Source: Campylorhamphus procurvoides (lineage: Eukaryota > Chordata > Aves > Passeriformes > Dendrocolaptidae). Taken from it: a DNA stretch of 64,000 nucleotides. The stretch covers positions 704,716 to 768,715 of the forward strand of contig WBMV01001237.1 of NCBI GenBank assembly GCA_013396655.1. Reading direction: 5' to 3'. The translations under genes were made by a program, and so were the position numbers. Below are positions 10,451 through 24,500 of this stretch, in pieces (the first letter of the stretch is position 1; every line of letters begins with the position of its first letter). The notes under the pieces were generated by a model. The model worked only from the letters and a program-made list of their open reading frames with translations, ran no database searches and was not told the DNA's origin.

Positions 10451-13400
10451 CTTTATGTGCCATCAGTCACTTCTACGGTAAGTTCTGATACTGCCTGGAC
10501 TAGCTTGAGCAGTGTGAAACCAAATATTGAAACTCTTCCACTAATATTTATAGACAAATGTCTTTTTTTTTCCATAATATTGATTCAGTTACACGTATTT
10601 TTACATGTATCATAAGTACCCAAAACACATAAAATTCCCAGAGCTATGTTCGACTGTGTAGGTATCAAAATAGAAATGCTTTTCTTAGATCTCCAGTTGC
10701 TACTGACTGTGAATACCTTAAACTACAGACAAGGATACAGACATAAGTTCCAAAATAAGCTCTGAGTTTCCTCCTCACAAAGATGTGTGACTTTTAAAAC
10801 ACAGGTGAGAGTTCTTGTCAGAAGATAGTAATTTTGGCTTGTGAGACACACAGATGCAAGCTGTGCAATGAGACATCCAGTTACCAACAAAAACATCTCC
10901 AAACACCATGACAGTTATTTATAAAACTCATTTATGCCAGAATGGGTGGATAAAAGTCCCCCCAAAATTCTACTTATTTTAATAAAGAAACAAGTGCTCT
11001 GGGAAAACAAACAAACAAACAGAAACCAACAAAAATCCTCCCACCAAACCAAAAAGCCCGATAAGTCTGTTTCCTTGGTTTCCTTCTGAAGGCAATAATA
11101 GCTATTTCTTCACAAAGGCATAGCGTATAGACTAAGAAATCTGCTCCTAGGGTAAGCTATTATTACTTCAGCAGTCTCCAGGCTCCAAAAGGAATGAAAA
11201 TAGTTTCCAACATGCAGGACGTTCCAGAAATGGAGAAATGGGTGATGAATTTGTGCTCCTTATGGCACCTTGGTGACTGCTTTTCATCACGAACTGAAGA
11301 GGCTGCACAGAGCAGGCACTGGGAAGCAGGGCCAGGCTGAGCACTCAGGGACAGAAGGGGCTGCCTCACCTGCAGCAAAGAAACAAACTTGGAAACATGG
11401 AACATCTATTATTCATCTGCACTAATTTGTGGCCTGGCAAGAGCTGATGAATCCAATTCTGAGTGTATTTTAGAGCAGGTTAAGAAATTTACAAAGGAAA
11501 AACAGTACAAATACTCTTTTCTGTCCTAGGAATAATCTGAAGCCACCTCTGGGAACCTGCCCTGTGATAACCTGACTGGAGTTAAACAGTCAAGGCTCAG
11601 CATCACCCTGATAGCTGGAAATGGGAATGTTGAAGTCCATGGCACAGGTCTGGTTTGTTCTCCGACTGTGCAGAAGCAGCAGAAGAAAGGAAAGTGTGTT
11701 CTGGTTCTCTGCAGGTGACCACAAAGTCACATTTGCTGGGGCAGAGGCTGAGAACAGCAGCACACAAGCTGCTTTGATCAGCAGCATTTGGCAATGGCTG
11801 AAATTTGTTTTAACTGAGACTGACTTCATGGAATCACAGGTAGGACACTCCATTTGAGCTGATCAGCAGCTATAGAATAGAAACATGCAAGTTGTTCCAT
11901 TAACAACACAAACACAGGAAAGATGCTCATGCATTCACTGGATCCATACCTGGGTTTATGCCAGCCTGCTAAAAATTTGGCTACAAGAGGAAGGTTTTCC
12001 TAACAAATAGAATTCATGTGCTGGTTAATGCACTGGGGAACACACAGAACTTCTGCTTCATGCAGCAAAGCAGAAAGGGGAAAACCAATCTCGATTTGCT
12101 TTTCCTTTTCTGTGTCATAAGACTAAAATTGGCACAAATACTGTTCATAATAAAAACCTACATTTATTGATTTTGAGAGTGATGTGATGGCAACGAAATT
12201 TAAAAGTGTTGTTCGTAAACACTGACACATAAAGGAACAAATCTTACAAATCTTTTTAAAGAAGAAATTAATCATGACCATAATGGTAAAGTATATTAAA
12301 ATAAAAACTCATTTCACTATTTCTCCAACTTGTTATTATGAGCTACAATTTATTCTATGTTACAAATCCTCCTAAAGGTAATAAATTTGACATAGAAAAA
12401 ATTAACACAAAATCTAATTACATTTAATTTGATTAAATTAGAATGGACTTTTTTTTAACTGTAATCTCATTTCATTCAAAACATTTGTAAAGCAGCAAAA
12501 TTATCAAGAAGGCCTAAAACCCCCCATATATAAAGTTACAGACTTTAAGAACTGTCTGCCTTCCTCACCACCACAGCAGAGATGAGAATGAAAATCTCAT
12601 GTTCCGGGCCAAATTCTGCCACAGGCAGCCACTCTCTACGCTCTGCTGACCTCAATCTCTGATACTCAGATCTACAGTTCTAAAGGCAGGGAAGAAATAG
12701 GGCACAGGGAGAGCAGAGTATTTGTAAAAGTTGCTATTTCTCTCAAAATGTATGGGAATCTCACTGCTATTTCCCTGAAAGTGAAAAAGGATCTCACTGC
12801 TTGTCTCATCACATTTACCCTAAAAGAATTCCCAGTTCACAGTAGTAAAACCTTTTCCTTTTCAGGAGAGGAGCTTTGTTCTGGCCTAAGCCTGGGTCAG
12901 ATGTTCTGGCCATTGCTGATATTGCTGATCTTACTTTACGTGAGATGGGACAGTCATGCTCTATATTTCCCAGCTGAGGAGTTAAATCTTCCATCTGATG
13001 GAGGGCCAGAGCAGAAAATCTGCTTTAAACCAACTCCTCGTGTGTGTCTTTCACAGGGTGCAATTGAACGGAGCTGAAAACCCCAGGTACCCAAACTCGA
13101 CGCTTTCAACAGGAAGAACTTTTTAGAATGCTGTTTTCTCTCTTTTTTCTGACAAAGCTGACTTTTTAAGTTCTCTGATGATTATTCTCAAAACAGATTC
13201 CTCTGAAGAGATGTGATGCTCCCTTCTTGAAGTGCTTTGCTAATCACACCTTTAAACTGTTCACTGAAGAGAAGACACTTCTCCAGGCGAAGAAACTTAC
13301 CTTGTGTCAGAATCTTTCTGCACAGGCACCATCAGCAGGATGAAATGGTGAGTGGTTTCCACTGGTGACCACCAAGTAGCCTTTTAAACTGCCAATTCCT

Positions 13401-13584
13401 CGTCCCTCTGGAGGGCTGCAGTTGGTTTCTTTTTTACTTTGTGTGAAAAACTGGGTTAAGCATCTTGCACGTCTCCAGAATATTCTGAGCAAAGTTCTCC
13501 TCCTTTCCTGGCCTTTCTTCCCATCTTTGTGCTGCAAAACTAGTTTTTAAAATAGTAATTAAAAGAAAATAAAACTTCATTTTG

Positions 13585-13606
13585 AGAAAGAACTAAGAAA
13601 GAACTA
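13585..13606. repeat. 11-bp tandem duplication
   Basis: GAAAGAACTAA is followed at once by GAAAGAACTAC within an A-rich tract. Confidence 0.8.
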
Positions 13607-14854
13607 CCATTTTATACAGTACATATAAAAACACTCTACACAGAAACTATTTAGGCAGATTTTTTTAAGTTAACACAGTGCTAAGGCTTTCTTAAAGATT
13701 GATTCACTTCAGTGACTCAGTATCTCGTGTTTTTCTCTTTTCTTTTCAGGGCTGTGAAATAAGCTTGGTTTAAGTAGCAAAAACATTATGATTTCACATT
13801 TAGCAGCATAAAAATTGCCTTCTGTTCAAATTCATGCTTCTCAGTGATACCCAGATACCTTCCACTGAGAAGTGGTTTATTGTCAGAACAGAAAAATGCT
13901 TTCTGTGAGCAAACCAAGCCTTGCCATCACAAGCTGTGATGAGTCTGTATTGACAAGATGTCAGAATCTAAAAAATTTGGTGTTTGTTTTTGGTATTTAC
14001 TGAACAAAATTTCTGGCAATCAGCTGAGATCATATATGAAGTATTTCACACTGTTTTGTTCAGTGAGAATTAGAATTTTACCACTTTATAAAATCTTAAT
14101 AATGTTGAGTTATTGAAAGTTTCCCATGTTAACACTAATATCCAAATACATCACAAAACAGGGGGAAAAAAAAGATGAAACTCCAAAATAAACAGAAAGC
14201 TAGAGGAACCAAAACACCGTCTGCAAAGTAAACATTTAAACATTCTCAACATTCAAATAAAAATATATCTACATTTGGTTTAGTTTAATTCAGTTATCAA
14301 GGTGGCCATTCCTGTTTACAGTGACTCAGTGTTTCATAAAGGAATTTGTTTTTCTAGAAATTTTTTTTAACAGTTCTTTGCATAAGATTGATAGTTGTGT
14401 CTATACATTTGTATTTACAACTGTGATATATTCATATAAAACTGTGAATTATCCAATTGTTGAGTCAACAAATGAATCTTATTTAATGAAACTAAATTTT
14501 TACAAATCTAATTCCATCCTAAGGTGCCACTTTTTGGATAGCATTCCTGTAGCTACTATTTAATATTATTTCAGTTTTGATATGCCATAACTGTGTTATA
14601 TGTATGGCCTCCAAACATTCTGCTTCACTGTTGGGGCTTCACCAAGGAAAACAAACCTCAACCAGATCAACTGATGAAAAAAAAGCTTGTTCTTTGTAAC
14701 CTTTAACACAAAAGGAAATATTCAAATGGCGTGTTCCACCAACACAAATCCTCTCTAGATTGGAAATCTTACCAGAAAAAATAACGCCCTCTTTCCACAG
14801 GTTTCAGAAGCAGCCCAATAATTTATTACAAGGGAAACTAAATATAAAGCTTGT

Positions 14855-14886
14855 GTTAAAATATATACATGTTAAAATATATACAG
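14855..14886. repeat. 16-bp tandem duplication
   Basis: GTTAAAATATATACAT at 14855-14870 repeats as GTTAAAATATATACAG at 14871-14886, identical except for the last base. Confidence 0.9.
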
Positions 14887-17800
14887 AAATTGCATTCTGG
14901 AAGTAAAGCCTTCCAAACATGGATCTGAGCTTGGGAAACAGCAATGACTGAGGAACAGAACCTTTCAGAAATGCCACTGCTCCGGGTGTCTGAAGGTCTC
15001 AGAGTGAGCATCCAGGAGACATTTGTTGCTCTGCGTCACGACACAATGATGAGCATTTCACTTTGCACCTTCCCACGTGAGTATCTGAGCATCCAGGCAT
15101 TTTAAAGCAGATGGGAAGGGGGAGAGGCAAAAGTCTTAATGTGATCAAAATAGTAATTTTTCTTAAGAGCTTCAAGAGTTCTGAACAATCACTCTCCAGG
15201 TCTGACCTAATGGGCTTGAAATGATACCCAGCACTAAGCTGAGAAGTAAACATAGTTTGGACTCCTTATATATTGTAACACACAGCAAGTAGTTGGGGTG
15301 CTCTGAGGGGAAAAATTACTGCCAGAATGAGCTGGCATGTTAGGTTTTATTTATTTTAAATGTAACCTTTACATATTACAAACCCTTCTGTAGGTGGCAA
15401 GCAGCTTGCTCAAGGGGTTTCTTTCACTTGAAAGAAAAAACATTAAACCAAATACCACCAAAGTGAATTCTTTGATTTACTGGGAGTAATGTTCTAGCAG
15501 CAAAGAATGGGTATAAAGAATGCACTGCTTTTCACATCTCATAATCTTTCACAATACTTAAATATTGTTTAACAACACTCAAATAAAAGGAACATTTACT
15601 ATGAAAATAGGTACTGAAGTAATAAACATGATTCAGTAACTGAAAAAGATTTTAAATGTTATTTTTATTAGTCCCTTTTTCTGGCTATGCCAAGAAGGCC
15701 TATGACCATCCTCAGCAGGGTGGGAAAATGCAGCATAAGTACACGGGAATTAAAATAATTAGCATCCACATGCAATCTCTGCTTCCTGTATTGCAATTGC
15801 TATCCAAACTATATTACCTTAATGCTGCATGTTTGCACTTATTTAGTGCTGAATATGCAAAGGTAGGAGTGACCATTGCTGAAACTCATCATTTGGAGCT
15901 CCCAGGCTCGCTGATGCTGCAGAACTGCAGAACAAAGGCATCAGAAGGAATTAGGCAAGGACAGTGTCCAGCTTTATATCCCAGTTCTGTCAGAGAGAGA
16001 GTGAGACCAGGATAAAACCAGAAGGCTGTTCCTTAGATTAAAGCCTTCTCTGCTGGGCACAAGTGGCATCTGCCTGGCTGATTGACCATGGGGTCAGGAT
16101 ACAAACAGCACTGAACTGTCCACTATTCTCAAACACAGTCAGAAGCAGGAGCTGCAAGAGGCTCGCTGTTGTCAAGCCCCATTATAGCAAAAATTGCTAC
16201 ATGTCAGAGATAGAGCTGCTGTCCAATGGCTTTGCAAACTTACCTTCTAAATCTTAGGGAGCTGCCTCTCTCCAGCTCCTCTGAAAACGTTGCCATAGAG
16301 CAATGCCCTTCTTTCCAGTCTTCCCTGATCATTACAAGGGGGACAAATGAGCATGGACTGCACAATCAATCCATCAGAAGGGCTCAGCCCACCAAACCAC
16401 ACACCTTTCTGGCCCTTTTTTTCACTTGGAATCCGACAGAAGCGTTATAATAACCAGATCTTTATATTTAGCTCCAATTGTACTGATTGCCAAAGTGAAA
16501 ATGCAAAAGTTTGACACATCCCCCCAAACTGCTTGAACAGCCTCTTCAGTGATGTCTGAACACACTTTCGGTGTCACTTACGCAGCTTCTGCAAAAAAAG
16601 AACCATGACAACAGTGTGTCTCCCCATTTCCTGACAACTGTAATGACATTCTGTAAGACATTTACATCAGCGCCCATCCTTAAAGTCCCAGTCCCTGGTC
16701 TGATCTTTAATTTGATGAGTTTTAAATCCCACAGGTTTGAACTGAATGCCGTGCTTTTCCAAAACCAAAGTGATGCCTGACTGTTGTATTAAACACAGAT
16801 GTTGCTGAGCTGCACAAAGACTGAAATCATGTTTTTCTTTCCTTCTTCCAAAGTTAATGTTTAAACAGCTGCATTGTTGAGTCCACAGGTAGCTGAACTT
16901 TATTTTGAGAGAAAAAAAATTCCTATATATGGCATCCATATATTTCTTTTCTTTCAAAGGCTTAGTGGAAATTAGATAAACAAACAAATCAAACTGCAAA
17001 GCATGGGCCAATCTCTGCTTCTGTAGAGATACTAGAAAGACTTCTGTCAAGATCATGGCAAGTCCAATAGCAGCATAAATGGGGCAACTGGGGTCAAAAG
17101 TCTATTTACTGCTGACCTTCAATATTAAAGCAAACAGTGTTTGCCGGTGTTTAAAACCTGGCACCTGAGTAAGTACCCTGCAATATTGGGGCCTTCATGT
17201 AGGAGTCCAGATTTCCAATGTGCTCTCAGATGAGCAGTGAAAAAGTAGTAATGGATTGAAATAAGATTTTTACCTCATTCACATCTACATTACAAAAATA
17301 ACAATCGCTCCCAGACTGTGAACAACAAGCATTTGAAGAAATGGGGTCAGGAATCTTATCACTCCGAGTTAGAGATTACCTTCTCTATTTTTCTCCACTA
17401 CATTGCCACACATACTGCAAGATAGTATTTATTTCATTCTTAGACAAGTACAAAAGAGGCTCCTATCAATTCCCTGCAGTTCAAGTTTCAGCTCTTACAG
17501 TATTTGATTTCATTTCTTGTATTACTTTTTTACAATTTTTGCTTGATTTGATTCTTATATTTGTGCCTTCTCAGAATACCATAAAAAAGCTCTTCAGTTT
17601 ATGATGTGGGCAAAAAACAAACTTTGATGTGTCTGATGTTCAATCCCAGCTTAATTTGTAAGTGATAAGTTAGAAGGTTTAATCTCAGTGCCCATATGTC
17701 ACATCTCAGAACCAGATCACACTTTGGCATGAATGGCAGGCTCAGCTCAGCAAAGCCCTGGAATGACATATTGGAATGGGTCTGGAGATGCTCCTGGGGA

Positions 17801-20229
17801 AAGCTTATTCATCTTTTATCACTGGTGAAAATATTCATGCTTCAGATATCTCATATGGGAAAACAGCATTTTCAAATCAAAGGATTCTTATGGACAACTA
17901 TGAAATCAGATTTTTCTTAGAGTGACTGATCTGTGTGTAAGGCTCGTTTTTACCTGAGCCAGTGCTCTAAATTATAGGGACAGTGTCCATCCAGCATTTT
18001 TGGGCCCCATAGGTATGAGAACAGAATGCAGACAAGAGGTGCAGACTTCCATGTAATTATTAGTACAAACTATTCAATTAAATATGTTCCTGTCTATACT
18101 TGAGCCTTTTGTAAGGCTACATAGAGCACACAGCTTCTCAAAGACCACATTTGAGTCTGTCTATTCAGTATTCCAAAACTGGTTGCAAAAATTATATCCA
18201 AAATTTAGAGGAAGAGGAATGAAACCCTTAAACCACAATGTAAGAGAAAGACCAGTGTGTTTTCATTTAGTAGATGCGTGTTATTATTGCATATAATTAA
18301 CCCATACCTATATAGAGTATTTTAATGTTTGTGTATCATGGTGTTTCCTCTGGATAGTTCTGACTGCAGAGAGCAGTACTCGGGGGGTACAGATCCCTTC
18401 AGTCAGTGCCCTTTGCTTCTTTAACCACGCTGACACCTCCCACTGGGACTCAGCACATTCTGCTTCCGTATCATATACAGTTTTAGACCAAATCCCATTT
18501 ACTTTCACAAACAAATGGAATGCACTGCACAGCACTCTAAATCCCAAGGTTTCCACCACAGTGCTCTGCAGCTTCACAAGCTGAGCATGGCCAGCCAGCT
18601 GTCACATCTTCAGCTCATCCACCCACAACTCTTACTAAGAAACAGCCATTGCAAGGGCTGGAGTCACAGCAGGCAGTTCATCTGCTCCTCTCTCAACACC
18701 ATCCTGTGCCAGAGTGGAGACACCTTGTGCCCAGAAATGCCATCTGAAACAAAGCTTTGTGAGGACTCTCAACTCACTGCTTGCAGTCACATGATAAAGA
18801 AATGCACTCCAATTGCCAGAAGTGGACAGAGGGAACCCTCAGCCAAGTGTGTCCTAACAACTGTAACAGGAATGGAAGAGTCACTGGCAGTAAAATACTA
18901 TGAAATATTATGGCCACAGCATTAGTAATCTGATACATCACCACCACCATTAGCACATTTCACTGCAGACAAACTTGTCAGTGGTCTTTCTTGCCTTCAT
19001 TAGGAGGTTAAAAGAACAGAAGTCCTTTAATTCTAGCTTTTCTGACAGGATTTAAAGGCAAGGCAGCTGGAAAGGGAGACATTACGAGGTCTGATCTGAT
19101 GGATCAAGATAAACCAGAACATGACAATATGAAATACCTTCAAAGAGAAATTTAATAGAAACTTTTTCTCTGTCTTTCCACAAATACTGACGTGATGTAA
19201 GAGCAAAGTTATGAAAATTCAAAACAGAAGCCACACTTACTCAGTTCCTGGGTCAGGCTCTGTCATCTGTTGGTTGGGAGTTCTGAGCCACGCTGCTCTC
19301 CTGTGCACTGTGTGACCCTGCCAGGCACAGCTGGGCCCAGAGAACAAGAGCCATTCACACTCCACGGTGTATGACTGCCACCATTTCAATTACAGCAGCT
19401 TTGATTTGCTCTGATATGCACTGGCATTGAAACTGAGGCTAAGATTTGTACAATATTGTACCTTCCAATTTTAACCTTTGCTTTAGTCCTGCATTTCACA
19501 ATGCTTTGCAGAGACTGAATTTTATTCTTTTATTTGCTTTTTTTTAATGCCCTTTCCTTTTACCTCTTGTTGAATGAAATCTGATGTTCCCTTCTTGTTT
19601 CCTTAAAGCTGGTAAGGAACTGTGTGCAGCCAGTGCACTGCTCTCCCAGATTCTGTTCAGGCAGCTGCCCAGCCCCACTACAAAGCACTCCCTGATGCAA
19701 TTTTCCCCTGCTTCTCACACGAGCTCAGCTCTATGGAACGAGATGGGTAAAAGCTATTCCCATGGAACATGAAGCAGTGACTGGCCAGAAGCAGCTGCCT
19801 GTGTGGATAATGATCATCCCTGATATTTCTTTATCATTCCTGGAGAGTACAGCTATCAATCCGTGCCTAATCTAGACAATATATTTCTAACATAAAGTCC
19901 CTATATAGGAGGAAAATGACAACTGCAAAAGCTGATTTATCCAAGCTGCACTGCTGGTTCCTATTCCATGGCAGAACAGCTCATATGCTGACAGACAGAC
20001 AGCTTAAGGCTGAGCTCTTACTTGATCTCATTATGTGCCAACTGATTCAAGTTAGCAACCAAAGGAGTAAATTGTCACATAGCAAACAAAACTTTTGTAG
20101 CAGCCAGTAGAAACAGTTTCAAGCTAAAGCAAATAAACTTTCTTTCTTCTGTATTCGCGAAAAGTAGCTTAGGTGTTAACCCATGACACTATAGCTTCTC
20201 TTGCAATAATTTAAATAAAAGCTGCTCTA

Positions 20230-20410
20230 TCAGACAAATATTTGGAAGAACAGCACTTTACTAGTTTTCATGAATGTTTAAATTGAAAGTTAGTGATTGA
20301 TTAGGCCCAATTACATGGAGGTCAAAATGTTAAATACAGATGTAGCTATTTGCCTGAGAAGCGCTCAAAGTGACATTATTGTTTCTTGTGCTGAAAACAA
20401 ACAGGGTCTG
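20230..20410. promoter_or_regulatory. Possible conserved non-coding (enhancer-like) block
   Basis: Repeat-free sequence including GATTAGGCCCAATTACATGG near 20299-20318 and GACATTATTGTTTCTTGTGC near 20371-20390, with clustered homeodomain (ATTA), Sox (ATTGTT) and CCAAT-like cores. The suggestion rests on texture only. Confidence 0.18.
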
Positions 20411-21455
20411 ACTCCATTCCCTTCTTGACAAAGCCAAGCAGAACTGGATGGTTGTGGGGAAGCAGCAGCAGTAATACCACAGCCTGTCACAGTCCGGGGG
20501 ATGATTTCACAGACACAGCCAGTGCTGTCTGACTTCATCCATAAGAGAGTCAGTTCTATCTGAAACTTGTAATCTGACAGGAGCAGAAAAGTAGAAGAGC
20601 TCTCTATTTGAATAATATCAGGGGTTGCCTATATTTTTAAGCTTTGTCAAAGTGATACAATTTTTCACAAAAATTTTTGGGTTTAGATTATTCTGCAGGA
20701 CTTAATGAACAACAGCAAATAAAAAAAATAAATTAAATTAGTGTTAATCTTGGAAAACAAACAAACAAATTTACCATTTTATTTTTCCTTGTACATTTCA
20801 TTGACTTGGAAAGTCAATCCTTTCTCCTGGCTTCATTTTGACACTTCATTAACTGGTGGGTCATCACCTTTTGCTCCTCTGAGTAGTGGTTATTTTTCAT
20901 GCCAACACAGATAGAGAATTCAGACCTGATTTGTATTGCAGGCAATAAATGGTAATTATCTACACCTTTTTTTGTTTGTTTTGTTTTTTATGTGATTTGC
21001 TGTCTCTGTGTTGGAAGAACTAAATCTTTGTGACTTTGATGAGAGCAGATTAGAGTGTAACCAGTCCTTCTCTGGTGTACTTACTGGGGCAAACACTTAG
21101 AGGTCATGCATTCAATTTTGTGTAATTACTGTCACTTTAATGATGAAGATGAAAGAAGATAGTGTATACTTAATCAACCAGATAAGCATATGAAGCTTTT
21201 GCATTAAAGATTTAATGGAACAATAGATACAGAACTGGAAATTGGACAGTGGGCAAACTGTGTCCCTACTGCAACTGCTCTCCTTTTCTCGGAATGGTCA
21301 GGTCTTTTTCCTCCATCCCTTTCCTAGAGATGCTATAGAGAAAATTGGAGAAATAGGAGGCCAAGTGCAACTTCAGGAAATGTAGCTAACTTTCATATTT
21401 TTCCCTATAATGACAGCTGTAAGAGGTGCCAGAGGAGATACATCAGAGTCTGAAA

Positions 21456-21592
21456 GTCATAGAGTCATAGGATGGTTGGAGCTAGAAGGGACCTTTAAAG
21501 AGCATCCAGTCCAAACCCCCTTTGCATGGACATGGACACCTTCCACTAGACCAGGCTGCTCAAAGTCCCATCTAGCCTTGACCTCTTCCAAA
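21456..21592 (-). mobile_element. CR1 LINE 3'-end fragment
   Basis: Begins GTCATAGAGTCATAGGATGG and continues through AGAAGGGACC, CATCCAGTCCAAACCCCC, TTCCACTAGACCAGGCTGCT and CTTGACCTCTTCC. This is the reverse complement of the CR1 3' end, whose sense strand closes with short ATTCTATGAT-type repeats. It is truncated at the CR1 5' side, as is usual for CR1, and moderately diverged. Confidence 0.92.
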
Positions 21593-24500
21593 TTACCTAT
21601 AGAACAGACACAGCATCCATACAATGGCATAAGCTTTGTTTTCTCTGGCTATAACAGCATCACAAGCAGAAATCAAATCTGCTGTAGTTCATCTGTTTAA
21701 AATTTACAACTTTTATTCTATTCATCTTCATAACACTGGTGATCACTGGGGGTTCTACAGTGTGTAAAATCCTGCATTTCCTCACAGTTACAAGGACCAC
21801 ATACTTAAGGCTGCCTCTTTTTGGGCTGGGAGGCTCAGCACAGGCATCACATCCAAACCATTCAGGCTGTCTGTCCCTTCTATGCAACACTTCCCAGTGG
21901 GCTTTTCCTGGCCATACTTTACATGCATTATCATGCTCTGTGGGAAACTCAGCAAGCACAGCAGCTCACCAGAGTAAAAGTAGCTAGTTAGGGCTTCTTG
22001 TAATACAGCAGTTCAGCAGTGGAAGGAAAAAAAGGTGTTGAATAAACATATTCCATGGAGTGGGAAACACGAGCATGAGCCTGGAGTTCTCCAGAGGAAT
22101 GCTAACACAAAGCTAGGATAATGTTACCTCCCACTTCTGTGAAGATTATTTCCCCCACCCAAGGAAATGATAGGGCCACAATGTTCTATGAAAGGAGATA
22201 GTAGGAAGCAGGAATGCATTTTTAGATGTGTAGTAAGAGAAAATAATGATGAATATTGAGATTACAACACAGTTATTCAACTCCAACTAAGATTCCGATC
22301 TAAGATACGCAACCTCATACCAGGATTAGACTCAAACTCACAAGGAATTTAAGTTTTAACACACATCCCCCTCTTGATGATTTCCTATTGACCAACGTGG
22401 ATGATACCTCTTCTTTGTGCTGACTATTGTAAATTCCAGTTCTAATTCCCATCCTGCACAGGAGGGTGGTTTCTTACCTCAGAGCTGTTGAACTCACACC
22501 TCCAGGTTACAACACACCCAGTGCATCCAGCCCTAAGGTCACAGCACTGCAGCAATCTGAGCCCAGCTCTCTGGAATCTCAGGCTGTGTCTGCTTGATGG
22601 CTTATTTATCCACCAGAAAGCAGCCCTGGCAAAGAGCAATGAGTCCTAATCTAACAGGATCCTGAAGATTATTACATTTTCTAGTTTGTAGAGATTAGAC
22701 CACTAAAAGGGTCATGGCAATTCTCAACTACATTTGAATACATGAAGTGGAAATGTAAAGTTCTGTCACTCATTTTACAAGCTCATGAAATTTCCAGGGG
22801 ATACAGTTCTAATTACCTCTCACATCCAATTTGCCAAGATAAGTAATAATTTCTACTCTTCTATCAAATGCAGATGTAAGAAGCATGTCAAACAGCTCAA
22901 GAGTACAGATGTTACACCTGTTCCTCATATATCACTTTCCTCTGTTTCATCGTTTGTGCTTGCCAGAAGGTAAGGAATAGTTAAGCTCTGCCACAAGGGA
23001 AGTCATCACTGAAAGATCCTTATTACTTATTACTACTATTTACTTACCTTTTATTAATGGTCCACAGGCTCTACTCAGAGGGTAGCTTGGCTAAACTTTA
23101 TGGAAACATATGGTGAACATTCTAAGTTGAGAAATCAAATAGCTGACTGGAGAATGCCATACTGGAATAACTACAAGAACTGGGTGACACACCAGTTCCA
23201 TTCTCTCTACTTATCTTTACTTCTAGGCATTTGTCCACAAAACAAAACTTTAGGTTTTACTAGTGTTGACATTTAAGCTAAAATGATGCTAAAAACAATA
23301 GGAAAACTATAGGGACTAGGATGACAGAAGAGAAGTCTGGTGAACAAGTGATGGCAAGAGATGAACTGCTTTGGACTTTTTGCATCCCCTGGGAAGGAGC
23401 TGCTATCACAGTTTTGGATGAAGTTGCACAAAACCGTGTTGACACATTTATTTATATAGAAACAATAAGTCTCTGGTCCTATTATTAGAAATGGTTTCAG
23501 TCATAAATTCTCCCTGGATTTTAGATTCATCAATATCCCACAGATTTAGCAGGTTTCAGGTCTGATGTCAAGATTTGGAGTGATCTTCTACAAAATGAGA
23601 TTTGGTCAGATAAAATCTGTACTAGACCAATAGTCCTGGGGCTTTACAGTCACCATCATTTTGCTCAGACTGATGAACTAGGCTTGATACACAGTTCTGT
23701 CAAGCACAATGCTTAGAGCTATGTTAGTTACTTGCTGGATCTGGTCAGAGCCTCTAAAAGCAGTGGGACTGAAATCCCAAAGACAACTCAAGGCAAACAA
23801 TGGAAAGGTGCACTATAGTTTTTCTAAACCTCAAATAATTTTAAAATGAGCCTTAGTAAAATATCTTGCCATGGCATTTGTATTTCTGAATGCAATTCTT
23901 CACCTTCTGCCATGATGGCTCTATTTACCAGTGCAGCACAAGTGGTTAAATATCTCCTGTCTGCAACATCTGTTAAGAACTGGAGGGGTTTCAGACTGTG
24001 AACTGTAAAACTCTGATAACAAGACAGTAAACCTGGCCCAGTGACCCAAAACAAAGGAAGCAGTGGATGTAAAAGGGTAATGCTGGGAGAAAGAAGGAAA
24101 GTTCTGAATTAACCTGGGATGATTATGTGTTCTGACAGAATGAAGTAACTCCTACTTGCTATACTAAAGCTACATGGCAGCAGAATGGAACAAAAACAGA
24201 TGTAGTCTTTGCATGCAGGAGATAATAGAGTCTCTCCTCTCATACATGAGTAAATAGAGCTGCTGGAATAAATTCTGTCAACAGCCACTAAAATACAAGT
24301 AATTAGACATATATTTAATATGCTAGTAATACAAATTCCTATGAAAAGTCCATAAAGCTATAACACAGAATCACAAAGCAGCGTGCATGCTTTCTGTAAG
24401 ATGTTTTGCTATGTTTATCTATAGGATATATTATCCCTATTACAGCAGCTCCTGGTGCAGGTTTGCACCATCCACATATCATTCCCATTAAAAGCCATGG

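Larger units (their letters stand above)
6234..21455. other. Long gene-poor intergenic stretch
   Basis: No exon or recognisable interspersed repeat is supported here. It contains short direct duplications (7224-7253, 9114-9159, 13585-13606, 14855-14886), a (TC)n run near 8945-8958, (AAAC)n tracts near 11008-11021 and 20755-20768, and two AT-rich blocks with a look of conserved regulatory DNA (listed separately). Open frames of 60-136 codons are scattered on both strands, frequently overlapping, with no domain I can name. Confidence 0.5.

Noticed and set aside
10641..10660. GTTCGAC motif suggestive of a tRNA T-loop
   Set aside because: No matching acceptor stem, D-arm or anticodon arm in the surrounding 80 bases.
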